A DNA stretch of 64,000 nt from Eleusine coracana subsp. coracana (GCA_032690845.1 CM064432.1:57658071-57722070), one strand, 5' to 3'. Counted from the first letter of the stretch, positions 34,017-45,885 are shown. Notes: generated from the letters alone by a model not told the origin. Numbers and translations: made by a program.

Positions 34017-34200
34017 TTGCAGAGTGCAAGGCTTGCAAAATCTTTGTCGTGTGCCCGGCATAAGTCCCACGGCAAATCTAACTTTGCTGATGATATTTTT
34101 ATCCGTATGAGCAAGGTCGTGTGCAACTCACGGCAAACTCTTTGCCGTGACTATTTCGAGCTTTGCCGTGAACACGGCAAATGCCCTGCTTTCCATATTG
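34017..34200. mobile_element. subterminal TTTGCCGTG repeat cluster, CACTA-like fragment
   Basis: TTTGTCGTGTGC, CACGGCAAATC, CACGGCAAACTC, TTTGCCGTGA (twice) and CACGGCAAATG lie within about 180 bp. This looks like one end of a second CACTA family; the other end was not found. Confidence 0.5.
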
Positions 34201-34363
34201 ATGCACATTGTACTTAGAGGTTGCCTCGGCTCCCCTATTTAACGTGTACGACATCTGTAATTGAATCAATCTATTCAGTGTTATAATCAATCATTCTCAT
34301 AAAAGAATGAAAGAGACCTAGCCGTGATAAATCTTATGCTGTACGCGGTGAGTACCTTAGAAG

Positions 34364-35021
34364 TAGGCCTGGTTATTTGGTTTTACCCGAAGTTTCGGTT
34401 CGATTTTTCAAAACTTTGGTTCTTTAGAATTGATATCCGAACTAATAATTATTTTTTGGGTATTCGAAAAGTTTGGGTATCTAAATTTTGGTTTGGTTTT
34501 CTGTTATGACCAAACTACACAAACTTTTGTCAACACATAATACAATTTATAAAATTAATAAACCATATTTATTATGGCAAGTAGACTAAATAATATATTA
34601 TATCTAAATAATGTATAAGTCATGTATTCTCACGAAGTAGATCAAATGAGAGAGAAATTTTAAACTATCCTATGATGGCCAGCGGTACGCGTGCACACAA
34701 CACTTTGTTTCATCTGCGATGAGAATTTGACACTAGTACTAACCTATTATGACACTACATACTAATGATCGATATTTATATGTAATTAGCTCACAAATTC
34801 TAACTTATTTGTGTATGTATTTGACTACACATGTAGACAAATTTCGGTTCTTTGGGTAGTTTGGGTACCCGCCTATTAGATCCGAAGTTAATGAAAAATT
34901 TTTGGGTAGTTGGATGTCCTACCCGATCTACTACCCGATACGCGAAATTTCGGTTCTTTCGGTCCCGATTTTGGTTTTTTTGATTGCGGTCTTTGGATCT
35001 CGGTTTTTATGCTCAACCCTA
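34364..35021. mobile_element. non-autonomous hAT element, 658 bp
   Basis: Perfect 8-bp target duplications CTTAGAAG flank it (34356-34363, 35022-35029). The ends are TAGGCCTGGTTAT on the left and, inward from the right, TAGGGTTGAGCAT. The subterminal regions carry repeated TTCGGTT, GGGTA and TTTTGGTTT phrases. No transposase is encoded. Confidence 0.85.
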
Positions 35022-35029
35022 CTTAGAAG

Positions 35030-35984
35030 CTAAGATTGGCATAAATGCATCACATTAAAGCCCTTATCCTTTTTTTTCAATGGAGTATGCGAGTACGTGG
35101 CACGTGTCTTAAGCTTATAAACTTGGCATAAATCCATCACAAGATAAGCTCTTCTCTTTGTTTTTTCTTTTCTTTTCTCTATGGATCAAAGCAATCGAAC
35201 ACTATACCGACTCAATCTATTACCAACAAAAGATTTAGATCTCAGAGATTGTATAAAGCAAGCATGGAAGCAGTAATTAGATTCCTTAAACATTAATTTT
35301 GCAACATAATAAGCATAATAAAAAAGCATGCGTGGAGACTAAACCCTGTCAACCATGGAGAATGACTACTAATATGACTTTATTTGATGGTTAGATACGT
35401 TTATTTTATTTTTATAATAAAATAGATGCCTTTTCATACATCATGTGATATGGCGTATCCGTACGGATCATGTCATATATGCTTATAAATATGGATTTTG
35501 AAAACGTATCTATAACATATAAGATATTTTATTGGTATGATATAAACACATTTACACACATATATACACTTTCATAGCTACGCTTTTATGATTGTAAACT
35601 ATTCTAGACACATTTTTGTGACGTGTTAATAAATCTAAACATGCTTTTGATTGATATATTTTTATATTACGTATCTTCGAACATAGACATGTCTTATATA
35701 ATAATATTTAAAAAATATTTTCTTTACACCTACCTGTCGTACAAGAGTGAGTTGTTTATGCTGGTACCAAGAGTTGAATCCGTGACCTTTTTGTTTCTTA
35801 CAAACTCATTTAATCGTCTCATCTGGCAAGCAATTTTGATTGTAGTTATTATATTTATTCTTTTGTACTCATATCTTCTAAATGTTTTGATGTTTCTAGG
35901 ATTCTCAATAATGTGTCAAAAATATCTTTAAATAAGAGTATATACAATTAAAGCGTGTCAAATATAATTTCATTTTATATATGT
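35030..35984. other. AT-rich intergenic DNA, nothing recognised
   Basis: No gene is supported. A 102-aa AT-rich plus-strand frame (35623-35931) has no domain likeness. Confidence 0.45.
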
Positions 35985-36262
35985 TTTGAATAGCATGTTA
36001 ACAAATATCTTTAGTTGAGGCTAGATATAATCAAAACGTGTCTAAATATCGTATCATATTAAGATATTTTCAAATCATGTCAAGAATTATATTTGAGGGG
36101 GCTACTGTTGGTCAAAGAATATCTAATGTCCTATCATTTTGAGATGTTTCTGAAAACATGTCAAAAAAATATTTCTATGATGGTACCGACAGTTGTTCAA
36201 AGCATGTCTACTATCGCTTCACTTTGATATGTTATAAATAGCATGTCAAAAAACATGATTAT
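35985..36262. repeat. direct repeat flanking germin-like gene 3, left copy
   Basis: Similar, in the same orientation, to about 37816-38030. Shared blocks are TTTAGTTGAGGCTAGATATA, CTAAATATCGTATCA and ATGTCAAGAATTATATTTGA. The internal AAACATGTC/AGCATGTC phrases also recur within the copy. Confidence 0.8.
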
Positions 36263-36372
36263 TTTTCTATCAACATTGAAGGATATATAATATCATGTTT
36301 CGCTAACATATTTTTAAAAACAATTAAAAAACATCTTTAGGTCCTGATATAGTGACGTTTATAAAAACGTAA

Positions 36373-37053
36373 CTATCCAACCGTGTGTAGAAGGCCCTTT
36401 TCCTGTAGTCCGCTCCCACCGAAGAGCGCCTTGAGCCTCTTGACCTCCGAATCGCCCACGAATGTGATCTTCTCCGCGACGGCCGACGGCAGGTCGCTTT
36501 TGAAGAGCGCAAAATCCACGGCCTGCAGGCCGGGCATGTGGCTGCTGTACACGGCGAGCGCCACCGCCGTGGTGTTGCCAATGTTGTACTGGAAGTGGAG
36601 GAGGCCTTGCGGGAACACGAACAGCTCGCCCTTGCTCACCGTCTTGACGTACACGGTGTTGGTCGCGCCGCTGATGAATCTGGCGGACACGGTGCCCTCC
36701 ATGACATAGAGGAGCTCGGAGCCCGCCGGGTGCGTGTGCAGCGGCACCACGCCGCCCGGGTGGATGTCCACGCGCGTGGCGCCGAGGCCCAGCCCGTTCA
36801 GGCCCGGGAAGTGGGTCACGAAGGCCGTGGCCAGGCCCGTCTGGAACGGGTCGAGGACCGGGCCGGGGGCGGCCAGACCAGCGTTGTGGAAGTCGTCCGC
36901 GGTGACGGAGGCCGGCGGCCTGCACGGGTAGCCCACCGGCGTCTCGCTCTTCGTCAGGTCGGCGACGCAGAAGTCCTGGGTCATGGCGAGGGAGGTGATG
37001 GGTGAGAGCGTCGGCACGGCGACGAGGAGGAGCAACACGCCAGCGTTGGCCAT
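36373..37053 (-). CDS. germin-like protein 3, 226 aa, with an 11-residue C-terminal extension
   Basis: Secreted germin-like cupin. The signal peptide is about residues 1-24, with the mature start TQDFCVADL; Cys29 and Cys44 pair. Motif 1 has His106, His108 and Glu113; motif 2 (GELFVFPQGLLHFQYN) has His153, so the metal site is complete. Relatives stop right after GGSG with GGCTAG. Here the site reads GGACTACAG, so translation continues through LQEKGLLHTVG to a stop at 36373, consistent with a one-base insertion in the old stop region. The extension falls outside the cupin barrel and may be tolerated. Single exon; an ATTTATA-type TATA box lies about 85 bp upstream. The gene is flanked by direct repeats (35985-36262 and 37816-38030). 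Confidence 0.92.
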   Translation of the reverse strand: MANAGVLLLLVAVPTLSPITSLAMTQDFCVADLTKSETPVGYPCRPPASVTADDFHNAGLAAPGPVLDPFQTGLATAFVTHFPGLNGLGLGATRVDIHPGGVVPLHTHPAGSELLYVMEGTVSARFISGATNTVYVKTVSKGELFVFPQGLLHFQYNIGNTTAVALAVYSSHMPGLQAVDFALFKSDLPSAVAEKITFVGDSEVKRLKALFGGSGLQEKGLLHTVG

Positions 37054-37137
37054 GGTTATGTGCAGGCTTTAGCTTATGAGGGTTATTTTGTGTGAGTTCG
37101 GACGTTGTGATTCTGATTCTTGAGGAGTTTGGTGTTA

Positions 37138-37144
37138 ATTTATA
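37138..37144 (-). promoter_or_regulatory. TATA box of germin-like gene 3
   Basis: TATAAAT on the minus strand, about 85 bp upstream of the ATG at 37053. Confidence 0.55.
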
Positions 37145-37279
37145 GAAGGCACCTGTGATTCTGGTTCTTGAAGAGTGTGTGTGCCAGTGCAACGTGTGTG
37201 AATTTGACGAGGCTGAGTTCTGAGCGCTTGTGCAGATCGAACATGCATGTGTGTGGACCCGCCCCCTGATTGCATTCGT

Positions 37280-37560
37280 GGACAGCAGCCCATCGCTACT
37301 ATACTTTTTTCTCTTTCGGAAAAATCTACTATATCTCTCTATCTCTACTTCTTTCATTATATCTTAAAAAATATCTACTTCTCTTCTCTAATAGCACAGA
37401 AAATGTTTTTTTATAGATATAGTAGATTTCTTTCATTATCTCTCTATATCTCTACTATGTCTACTTCTTTCATTATCTATCTATGTTTCTATTATATCTC
37501 TCTCTATCTCTATTTATTCCATTATCTCCCTATCTCCACTTTCATTATACACAACAACAA
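37280..37560. repeat. low-complexity CT-rich tract
   Basis: Irregular repeats of TCTCTATCTCTAC and TTTCATTAT type over about 280 bp. It is simple-sequence DNA; the plus-strand frame through it is Ser/Tyr/Phe-rich and not a believable protein. Confidence 0.7.
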
Positions 37561-37572
37561 GTATATAGCGTT

Positions 37573-37814
37573 CACTACCACAAATATGGCTTTTAGCGAC
37601 GGCAGCCTAAAGGTCGTAGCAGCGCTATCCAAAGTGGACCACTGCTATAGAGCCAAGGAGACCCGCCCCGAGGCTAACCGCCACTATAGAGGCCTTTTTA
37701 GTGGCGGTTGGTCATATTTATGGTAATGTTTATTGTAGTGGCACTGAAATCAGGTCGCCGTTACAGGCCACTGAGTGCGGAGGGGGTGGCTGTAAACGAA
37801 CCACCGTTATAGTG
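37573..37814. mobile_element. small CACTA-like element or end pair
   Basis: The left end CACTACCACAAATATGGC is opposed by TTTATTGTAGTG at about 37740, and by GTTATAGTG at about 37814. GCGGTT and CCGCTAT phrases recur inside. No 3-bp target duplication matches at either right end, so this may be a damaged miniature element. Confidence 0.4.
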
Positions 37815-37815
37815 T

Positions 37816-38030
37816 AGTCTCATTTTTATATGTTTTGAATAATATGTTAACAAGCGTCTTTAGTTGAGGCTAGATATAATTAAACGCGTCTAAATATCGT
37901 ATCACATTGAGACATTTTTAAACCATGTCAAGAATTATATTTGAGGAGGCTAGCGATGATCAAAAGCATGTGTCTACTATCACATCACTTTGCTATATTA
38001 TAAAAAACACGTCAAGAAACATGGTTATTT
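37816..38030. repeat. direct repeat flanking germin-like gene 3, right copy
   Basis: Partner of 35985-36262; shorter through internal deletions. Confidence 0.8.
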
Positions 38031-38180
38031 CTAAAAAAGCGGCACTCTTTAGCGGTGAGTCATATTGTCAGCAGCCGCTATAATATGAACAATAGCAGCA
38101 ACTAATAATGTGGGTCGCCGCAAAAGAGCCCATTGAACATAAGTAGGCCCTCAGGCCGCTTCATATTTTACACGAACAAT
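38031..38180. mobile_element. CACTA-like sequence split by a later insertion
   Basis: GCGGC, CCGCTATAA and AGCGGTGAG phrases resemble those at 37573-37814. The stretch resumes on the other side of the 5.8-kb CACTA at about 43968 with ATGGCGGTTC. This suggests the large element inserted into an older one. Confidence 0.4.
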
Positions 38181-39323
38181 CACTACCACAGAATGGATTT
38201 TCCCCGTGCGTGAATCATTATCGTGAGTGTCTCAAAAAACCTCCATGATAAATGTCTTTTTTCGTGAGTGTGATAAAAAACCGCCACGAAAATTATATTT
38301 AACGAGAGCTATTCATCACCGTCATGAAAATTAAATTTATAGTGACGGTAACTTAAAACCTCCAAGAAAATATATATATCGTGACGGAAAGTAACCCTCA
38401 CGAAAATGATTGAACCTCCACGAAAATATTTTTCACGCCACCCCGCTCAATTCAACCCGCCACCGGTTTCATTTAGGCGCCAAATAAACGAAAGTTTCTA
38501 AGTCTGGCGCCAAAAAAAGTCTACGTGTTCTACCGTTCTCTGTTTCCCACCACAACAAGTGCCTCACAGTTCCTTAAAAAAAAGAAAGGAAAACAAAACA
38601 GAGACCTCCAGCCTCCAGGTCTCTCTCTCGTTCTCTTCTTCTCCAACAAATCAATGAGCTCCAGCCCCCTAATCCCTTTCTTCCCCCATGAATCCTCCTA
38701 GCTCTCCATCTCCAGATCGCTCCCACCAGTTCGCACCTCATATCGCCCCCATGCTCTAGTTCTTCACCAATCTGCAGTAGCTGCATCCCCACACCAGTCC
38801 TTTCATCTCCCCAATCCCGAATCCCACATCTCCACCCTTGAATCCACCCCAGGCTCATACAGCCCCCAAAACCCATCATCTTCAATCCGTCTGCTCCACA
38901 ATCTCGCTCCAAATCTAGGTCTCGTCAAGCGCATGTCCTTCATTTGGTCTCCCTCAGGCAGAACGTGATTCAGATTGCTGCATCAAGCTTAGACGATGTC
39001 ACAGCCCCACATTGATCTAGACGTGTTGCGCCAACTGTACAAGAGGTGTTGAAGCTCTGTTCTAGAGGAGGCTGCATCGTCTGTCTTGTCTGTAGTCTAC
39101 ATTGCTCACCTCGACAATCTTGGTAACTAACCCTAACCCTTGTTGGCTATAATTTAATTTTGTTGTGCATGTGACGATGATGATTACTTTGAGTGTATGT
39201 TCAGAAATACTAGTAGCTAGTGATATGATAATTTATGCAATAGGTAATCAAGTGATATTTGTTTGTTTTTTGTTTGTGAAATTAAAATCTATACTATCTC
39301 ATCTTTTTAAGCAGACCAAATTA

Positions 39324-40729
39324 ATGGCAGAACGTGACTGGATGTACACTGGTTGGTCTCGTACAGAGGCTCCATCAAATGATTGGATTGAAAACACAAA
39401 CATGTTCTTAGATCATGCATTCTCTATGCCTAATCTTGTTGAAGGTGGCACAATAAAGTGTCCTTATGCTACTTGTCGGAATTGTGTTAGGCATAAAAGG
39501 TTCGATGTAGAGATGCACTTATGTAGATTTGGGTTTAAGGATGACTATAAAATATGGACATCACATGGTGAGGGACTTATCCATAGTCAGGTGGAAGAAA
39601 GAAATGATGAGGATTTTGGTGAGACTGATTGTATGGATGATATGTTGCTTGAACTAGGGGGTGAAAATCCGCCACCTATTGATGAGGAGCCAAATCCCTC
39701 TACACAAGCTTTTTATAGGATGGTTTCGAGTGTTGATCAATTAGTCCATGATAACACAACACATTCAACACTTTCTGCTATGGCACGTTTGCTATCTTTG
39801 AAATCACAGTACAACATGTCAGTTGCACACTTTGAAACAAATTTGAAGTTAATACATGAACTTTTGCCTACTGAATCTAAGTTGCCTAAAGACTTCTACC
39901 AATCAAAGAAACTATTTGAGGGCCTTGGTATGCCATACATCAAAATTGATGTTTGCTATAACTTTTGCATGCTCTATTACAAAGGTACTGAAAATAAAGA
40001 AAAATGTGATGTATGTGGTACTTCTCGTTATGAGGAAGGTCAAAATAAAGTCCCACGTAAAGTGTTGCGGTACCTTCCAATCAAAGATAGGCTACAAAGA
40101 TTGTATGCACATGCAGACACAGCAAGGCTAATGCGATCTCACAAGCAAGCTACATCTGGTAAGATGGTGCATCCTTGTGATAGAGAAGCATGGCAACAAT
40201 TTGATAAGGACTTTCCAGACTTTGCTAGTGATCGCAGAAATGTGCGTCTTGCTTTTGCAACAGATGGTTTCCAGCCATTCTCTTTTGGTGCTCCATACTC
40301 ATGTTGGCCCGTTTTTGTTACTCCATTGAACCTTCCACCTTGCACGATCATGAAGTCAGAGTATATATTTCTTGCCATGGTTGTCCCAGGTCGAGAACAA
40401 CCAGGAGCAAAGTTGAATGTTCTATTACAACCTTTAGTTGATGAACTAATGACTGTGGGAGGAGTACAGACCTGGGATGCATTACTCAAGCAAAACTTTA
40501 CAATGCGAGTAGCCTATATGTGGTCTGTACATGATTTTCCTGCATATGGTAACTTTTCTGGATAACAAACCCAGAGGACTTGAAGTTCCTTTCCAAACTT
40601 ACTGCTGAAGGTGAAGATGAAGATATGGCACCAGAAGATACCGATGAAGAGAATGAAGAGGACGAAGAAAATGAATACAATGAAGATGATTTGCCCGAAC
40701 ATTCATTGTATCACCCAAATGATTTCTAA
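39324..40729 (+). pseudogene. TNP2-like CACTA transposase, internally deleted
   Basis: The open frame 39324-40565 starts MAERDWMYTGW and encodes the transposase-associated domain (about residues 1-75, with the CPYATCRNC and H..LCRFGF features). The N-terminal half of the Transposase_21 domain follows, including CYNFCMLYY, KCDVCGTSRY, FATDGFQPFS and PGAKLNVLLQPL. It ends at DFPAYGNFSG where relatives continue GWSTKGKLACPYC. A stop follows, then in another frame NPEDLKFLSKL and an acidic tail ending HPNDF at 40727-40729, which resembles the normal C-terminus. Roughly half the protein, including most of the catalytic core, is missing. The join looks like a single internal deletion. Confidence 0.88.
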
Positions 40730-40924
40730 GTGTATTTTTTAGATAAAAAAATTGTATCTTGACTATTGCATTATGAGAACAGGCACTTTATTTTGATGTT
40801 TCCTTGTACCAGTTGCATGTGACATTTCTCTTGTGTTTAATGTGGCATTTATACTTTTTGTGTTAATTGATCATTTATGTTACTTGTGTTGAATCTACAA
40901 TGAACTGATTATTTTGTGATCATG

Positions 40925-43157
40925 CAGGAGATGCATGGCCTTCGGCACAAAAGTCTTGTGGGAGATCCACGGCGTTCAACCACGGGTGGCAGCTCACAAC
41001 GGGGTAGTGTTAGTGTTCCCAAAAGGGTACTGCTAGCTCGCAAAGAGGTAGTGCTAGCTCCCAGAGGGGCAGTGCTAACTGTGTTGACTCACAAAGAGTA
41101 GGTGTTGATTCTGCTGAGGGGCTTAACTCCCAAATGAGCAGCGGTGAGGAAGACTTGAATGATGCCGCTATTGCTACTACAACAGCCAATGTGGATCCTC
41201 AAAAAAGGGGAAGAAAGAAAAGGTCTAGGACAGAATTGAGATTACCTCCAAGTGCTGGAAAGGTTCAGCTAGAGCCTAAGGGTTCTATGTGAGTCACATA
41301 TCTTATCTTTTCTGCTAATATTGCTTTTCAAGATAGCATTACCTATCGATTGTGACATGTCATCTTATTTGCAATAGGCAATTCTCCTATGTGAACTACA
41401 ACCCAAAAGGCTACAAGTATGGCTCACAAGTAGGGGTTATTCTCAGACGGTTATACCCAGGTGTTATCAAAGTCCATGATGAGGAAGGCAGAGTCATTGC
41501 TAAACGTGCAGCATTTTCATGAAACGATTATACTTGGGCAAAGAATGAAACTGGATTGTCATATGCCAGACTTGTAAAGCAAGAATTCTGGGTAATAAAA
41601 ATAACTACATGTCTTATGTGTTGTGGTATTTTAGTGCAGACATCTGACTTGATAATTTTCTAAATATGCAGAATTTGTTCACGGTTAGCCGACAACATAT
41701 GAGGAAAGCTAAGTGTAATTTAGAATCCTATCTAGTGAAGAGAGTATCTGATATGATGCACCAGGCTCGTTTGAATGTTGTTAAGCTACACTTTGAACTT
41801 AGACATGAAGAATGTGATGACACAAGAGCACGGACCATATTACTTACAGAAGCAGAATACTTAAAATGTAAGCTTGAGTGGTGCAATGCAGAAGCTTGGA
41901 GATAGCTATGCCACTATTGGGCCAGTGATGAATTCCTTGAGAAGAGAAGAAGAGCCCAAGAGTCAAGGCTGAAAGCTGAAGAAGATGTTGCTCAGAATAG
42001 ACGTGGTTCTAGGCCATGGGGGGAGACACAACAGTTTCTGGTATGAAATACATGTGTTTTTGTAGTTACCAATACAAAAGCAGTCTCTCTCTTGTTCTAG
42101 TGTAATGACTTTATTCTTTCTTGTAGGAATATAAATACGGATCTGACAAGGCTAGGACCTTAAACACCTATGCTGTCATGAAATCTGGAATGAAGAATGT
42201 GGATGCTAGTGGAAACAGCGCGCCAATCCCTGGCCAGAAAGCAAAAAATTGCTTGGTATTTTCTACATGCTTAACATTATTTATGATGAACTAGTTTCAT
42301 TCTTTATAGTTCATTTACTTTGTTTTAGGACAATTACAAACAAGGAGTAGGACCCAATGACACATCCAAAGAATTAGATGGAAAAGTTTTATACTTTATG
42401 GAAGGTGGCCTACGCCATGGTCGTGCACCGATGAGCAATGGCATTGTAGATAAACAAGAAATCATAGCAGCCGCAAAGTCCAAGAACGTTCAGACATCAA
42501 ACACTGCTGCTTATCAAAGTGTGGTGGAAGAAAATGAGCAATTGAGAGATACAAATGAGCGACTAATGGAGTCAAATGGAAAACTGAAGGAGAACAACGA
42601 GATCCTTATTGAGGAAAACAATGTTAATCGTCAGTTTATCCTGGTAATAAGTGGCTTTTTCATTGCAACAAATAACCTTTTAATTTTGTTGCATGCATCC
42701 TTATTTGCCTGGTTTCAAACTGAAGAGGTTCTATTCAGATTTTGGCAAGGAAGCACCTGCTGATCTGCTTAGCCGTCTAGCAGATATTGATGCTCGTCGT
42801 CACCAGGTGAGCATTGCCACTATAATGAACAACTGAACATAGCTTAAAATTTTTCAATATATTGTTTAGTTTCACACATCATTTTTCTAGATAAATCAAT
42901 TTGATGGATAAATGATATTATTTAGTATTTTTTAAGAAAATTGCTGAATGTTACAGTTACAAGGAAGTGGTTCATCACAAGTGGGTTCTCACCCACATGA
43001 TATGCACAGTAATGGCAATCATAGTGATGAAGATAATGATGAACATGATCATGTCATGCATATGAACGGTGGCCGCTGCAATGACATGTATGGTGATGAG
43101 GGCTCCAGCGACATGGATGGTGAAGACAATAGTGACAATGAAGAAATGCAGGAGTAA
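40925..43157 (+). pseudogene. TNP1-like protein (plant transposase Ptta/En/Spm family), multi-exon, with stops
   Basis: Several exon-like blocks separated by AT-rich GT-AG introns encode a TNP1-type DNA-binding protein. They are a Ser-Gln-Arg-Gly repeat region and a KRGRKKR basic motif at about 41210, then FSYVNYNPKGYKYGSQVGVI and NLFTVSRQHMRKAKCNLESY. Next come a coiled-coil-like NEQLRDTNERLMESNGKLKE and FYSDFGKEAPADLLSRLADI, and last an Asp/His-rich tail ending EEMQE at 43157. In-frame stops fall at about 41520 (after AAFS) and about 41903 (after AWR), and the Ser-Gln repeat zone shifts frame near 41020. The protein normally binds the subterminal repeats; this copy looks dead unless edited by unusual splicing. 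Confidence 0.8.
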
Positions 43158-44006
43158 CCCGGAAGATAGCATATGATCATTTTGGTCTCTTTTGGTTAGA
43201 AGTAAAGAAATGCAAGAATTATAACTACTGGATGCTAATATTTTGGTACTGACTTAAATATGGCTTGTATGCACTTATATTAAGCCATCAGTTGGTGCTG
43301 TGCACTTGGTGACTGCTACTAGATTGGTGTGCTACTTCAACACTGTATTGCGTAAATGTCATGGTTCAGTTTCAGAAAAAAAAATATCATTGTTTAGACT
43401 TTAATTAACCCATATGTGTGTTGTGTATGAGTTGATTCATTTTTGCGTGTGTGCATGGAGAATTCATATGAATTCTGGATGAATTTTCATGGTATGTAGT
43501 TTATGAAGCCCAGGAAAATGCATTTTCGTGTGGGTCAACTTCATTTTCGTGATTGTACTACCTTGATCATTATTTTCGTGAGTGTTCAGATCAATTTCGT
43601 GGAGGCTTTTGGCCGCCATGGAAACATCTTTTTCGTGACGGCTTCTGGCTCTCATGAAAATAACAATTCCTTGACAGCCTCCGCCTCTCACGAATTATTT
43701 TCCTGACATATTTTTGTGGTACAAGGCCGCCACGATAAATCATTCAAAGATCTGGCGAGAGACCATTTTTCGTGGGTGTCACCGTCACGAAATACCATCA
43801 CAAAATAAGTCCGTGAGAGCCTGCCGTCGGGAAAAAACTATTTCCCTAGCGCCAATTTCGTGAGTGGTTTTGCGTGACGGTATGTCGATGGGAACTATTT
43901 TCGTGGTGGTTTTCCCTATTTTCGTGGCGGTTTCAGGCTCACATGAAAATTACGTTATGTGGTAGTGAATGGCGGTTCAAAAATTTGGGCATTTGATCAA
44001 AATTGA

Positions 44007-44031
44007 GGGGGGGGGGGGGGGGGGGGGGGGG
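44007..44031. repeat. 25-base G run
   Basis: Uninterrupted G at 44007-44031 followed by GAGGAGGAGG. It lies about 40 bp outside the right end of the CACTA element. Confidence 0.9.
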
Positions 44032-44580
44032 AGGAGGAGGTTTTGAATTTTTTTGGTAGAAGTTTGTTCTCTAAGGTAAAGGGAAAGTATTCCATCTCTT
44101 TCTTTTTACTCTCTTGGTGAAATGATGTGAAAAAATGGGTTTGAAAAATATATGATTTTCATCAAAATTTAGCCAAATCCATTTGATTTAAGAAGTTAAA
44201 AATTATTGAAATATACATCATGCATTTACATCACCAACCAAAAAATCATATATATCTAGCCTCTCCTATGTAGATTAAACCTGGATCTAATTTGCTCAAG
44301 AGTGGGAGAAAGAAAGAGAGAGGGAGAGAAAGTTAGGGCAAGAGTGTTTTTTGTCTATTGCGTCCTAAATCATTTATTTATTATTTGACATACCTTGTTA
44401 ACATTATAATTATATATGCATACTAATATTTAACATAGTGTGTTCTTTTAGTTTCCTAAATATTATTTTTAATTTACTTTTTAATTATTTCTTTGTCATA
44501 ATGCATATATATAGAAGTAAAAATATAGTTGACTTAAACTTACTATTTTTTGTTTATTTTCATGTACAATTTGAGATGAA
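44032..44580. other. AT-rich spacer, nothing recognised
   Basis: A short GA-rich stretch near 44300-44340. No gene is supported. Confidence 0.4.
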
Positions 44581-45780
44581 TAGATCTTGAATATATGAGG
44601 CTCCAAGACCACATCCAGTTTTTCTAAGACTAATCTCTATATTCATCAAGCGGGCCGACCAACATGCTGAGTGTGAAGGGACAACATATATATTTTATCC
44701 ATGCGTCAATTGTAAGAATGAGAAGTTGAAATTGAAGTTGAGGCATGAGCAACCGTAGCCCAGCCTCCTGACACAACCTCTAAGGATGTTGAAGCTGATT
44801 TTGATGTTAAAGAATTGTTATGCCATATTGAACCGTAAGTGTTAATCAATGCAGGGATCACAAAGGTACTTAACAACTTTGCTATATGAGAGAAGGCATC
44901 AAAGGACTCGTTGTATGAGGAATCTAAGGGATGTGATAAAGTGTTTAAAGTGTTAAGCACTGTCCGTGAGCTAATAAAACTAAAGGCCATGTACAGATGG
45001 TCAGATGCTAGTTTTCACAAGTTTGTTGGAACTTTTTCTCGACATGCTGCTGAAGCCCAACTTGTTGCCAAGAACCATGTAGCTTGCTAAGAAGCTAATA
45101 TCGCCACTATCTTTGTGCATCCAATAAGTGTGTTCAAATCATTGCATATTATATCAGAAGCAGCACAAAGATGTCATGAGATGCCCAAGGTGCAAATGCG
45201 GTCATTATAAGAAAAACAATGACTATAATGACTATGATGTAGACATAATCGATGTTGGCAAGAAGAATAACAAGAAGGGTAGGAAAAGTAAGATAAGTCC
45301 TATTGTTGATGAGAGCATAAAAAGATTCATGCCTTAGTCATGTGGTACCGATCCATGGCCGATCACATTATACACTTGTTTACCAACCCTAGGGATGCTA
45401 AGATGATAACATGGCACGCGCTGAAGGGGGACGCGGTATGATTAGGCATCCCACAATTCAACCCAGTGGAATACCTTTGATAAGAATCATCCAGAGTTCT
45501 CCAGAGAGGAAAGAAATATAAGGTTTGCATTGAGTACTGACAGAATGAATCCTTTCGGTCAAATGAGGAACTCACACAGCACTTGGCCAGTGATACCATC
45601 ATTGTACAACCTTCTATCATGGTTGTGTCACAAGCGTAAGCACTTACTACTGACAACACTGACCTCTAGAGATAAATGAAGTAGGAATGACATATATGTG
45701 TTCCTCGAACCTTTGATGGAAGACATGCAAAAACTATGGTTAGAGGGGGTCTGTATGCGGGATGAGCACTGACAGAACGA
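44580..45780 (+). pseudogene. second, older TNP2-like transposase fragment
   Basis: Broken plus-strand frames follow the TNP2 order. A transposase-associated domain piece (RADQHAECEGTTYIFYPCVN) is at about 44650-44720. A Cys-rich block (CILYQKQHKDVMRCPRCKCG) lies at 45140-45205. Then MWYRSMADHIIHLFTNPRDA and MITWHALKGDAV are found near 45340-45440. Later pieces echo RNIRFALSTDRMNPFG and VFLEPLMEDMQKLW near 45520-45735. Many stops and frame changes are present. It belongs to a different, more diverged CACTA family than the neighbour at 38181. Confidence 0.75.
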
Positions 45781-45885
45781 TAGTACTTGATTTTATATTA
45801 CTTGCCTTGCTCAGATTTTATCTTGCAAGAAGTGATAGTACTTGATTGAGTATTTTGGATTTAAGGAACCTGGTGAAACCGTCGA

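Larger units (their letters stand above)
38181..43967 (+). mobile_element. CACTA (En/Spm) transposon, 5,787 bp, with both genes decayed
   Basis: The ends are CACTACCACA and TGTGGTAGTG, with a 3-bp target duplication AAT on both sides (38178-38180, 43968-43970). Subterminal zones at about 38200-38460 and 43500-43960 carry many CGTGACGG/CCGCCACGAAAA-type repeats in both orientations, the expected binding sites of the TNPA-type protein. It carries a TNP2-like gene with an internal deletion, followed by a TNP1-like gene with stops, both on the plus strand. It looks non-autonomous now. Confidence 0.93.

Noticed and set aside
35623..35931. 102-aa plus-strand frame, hydrophobic
   Set aside because: The hydrophobic look follows from AT-rich codons; no start context or homology.
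36359..37357. 332-aa minus-strand frame overlapping germin-like gene 3
   Set aside because: It is an alternative frame across the GC-rich cupin exon; the cupin frame has the signal peptide and motifs.
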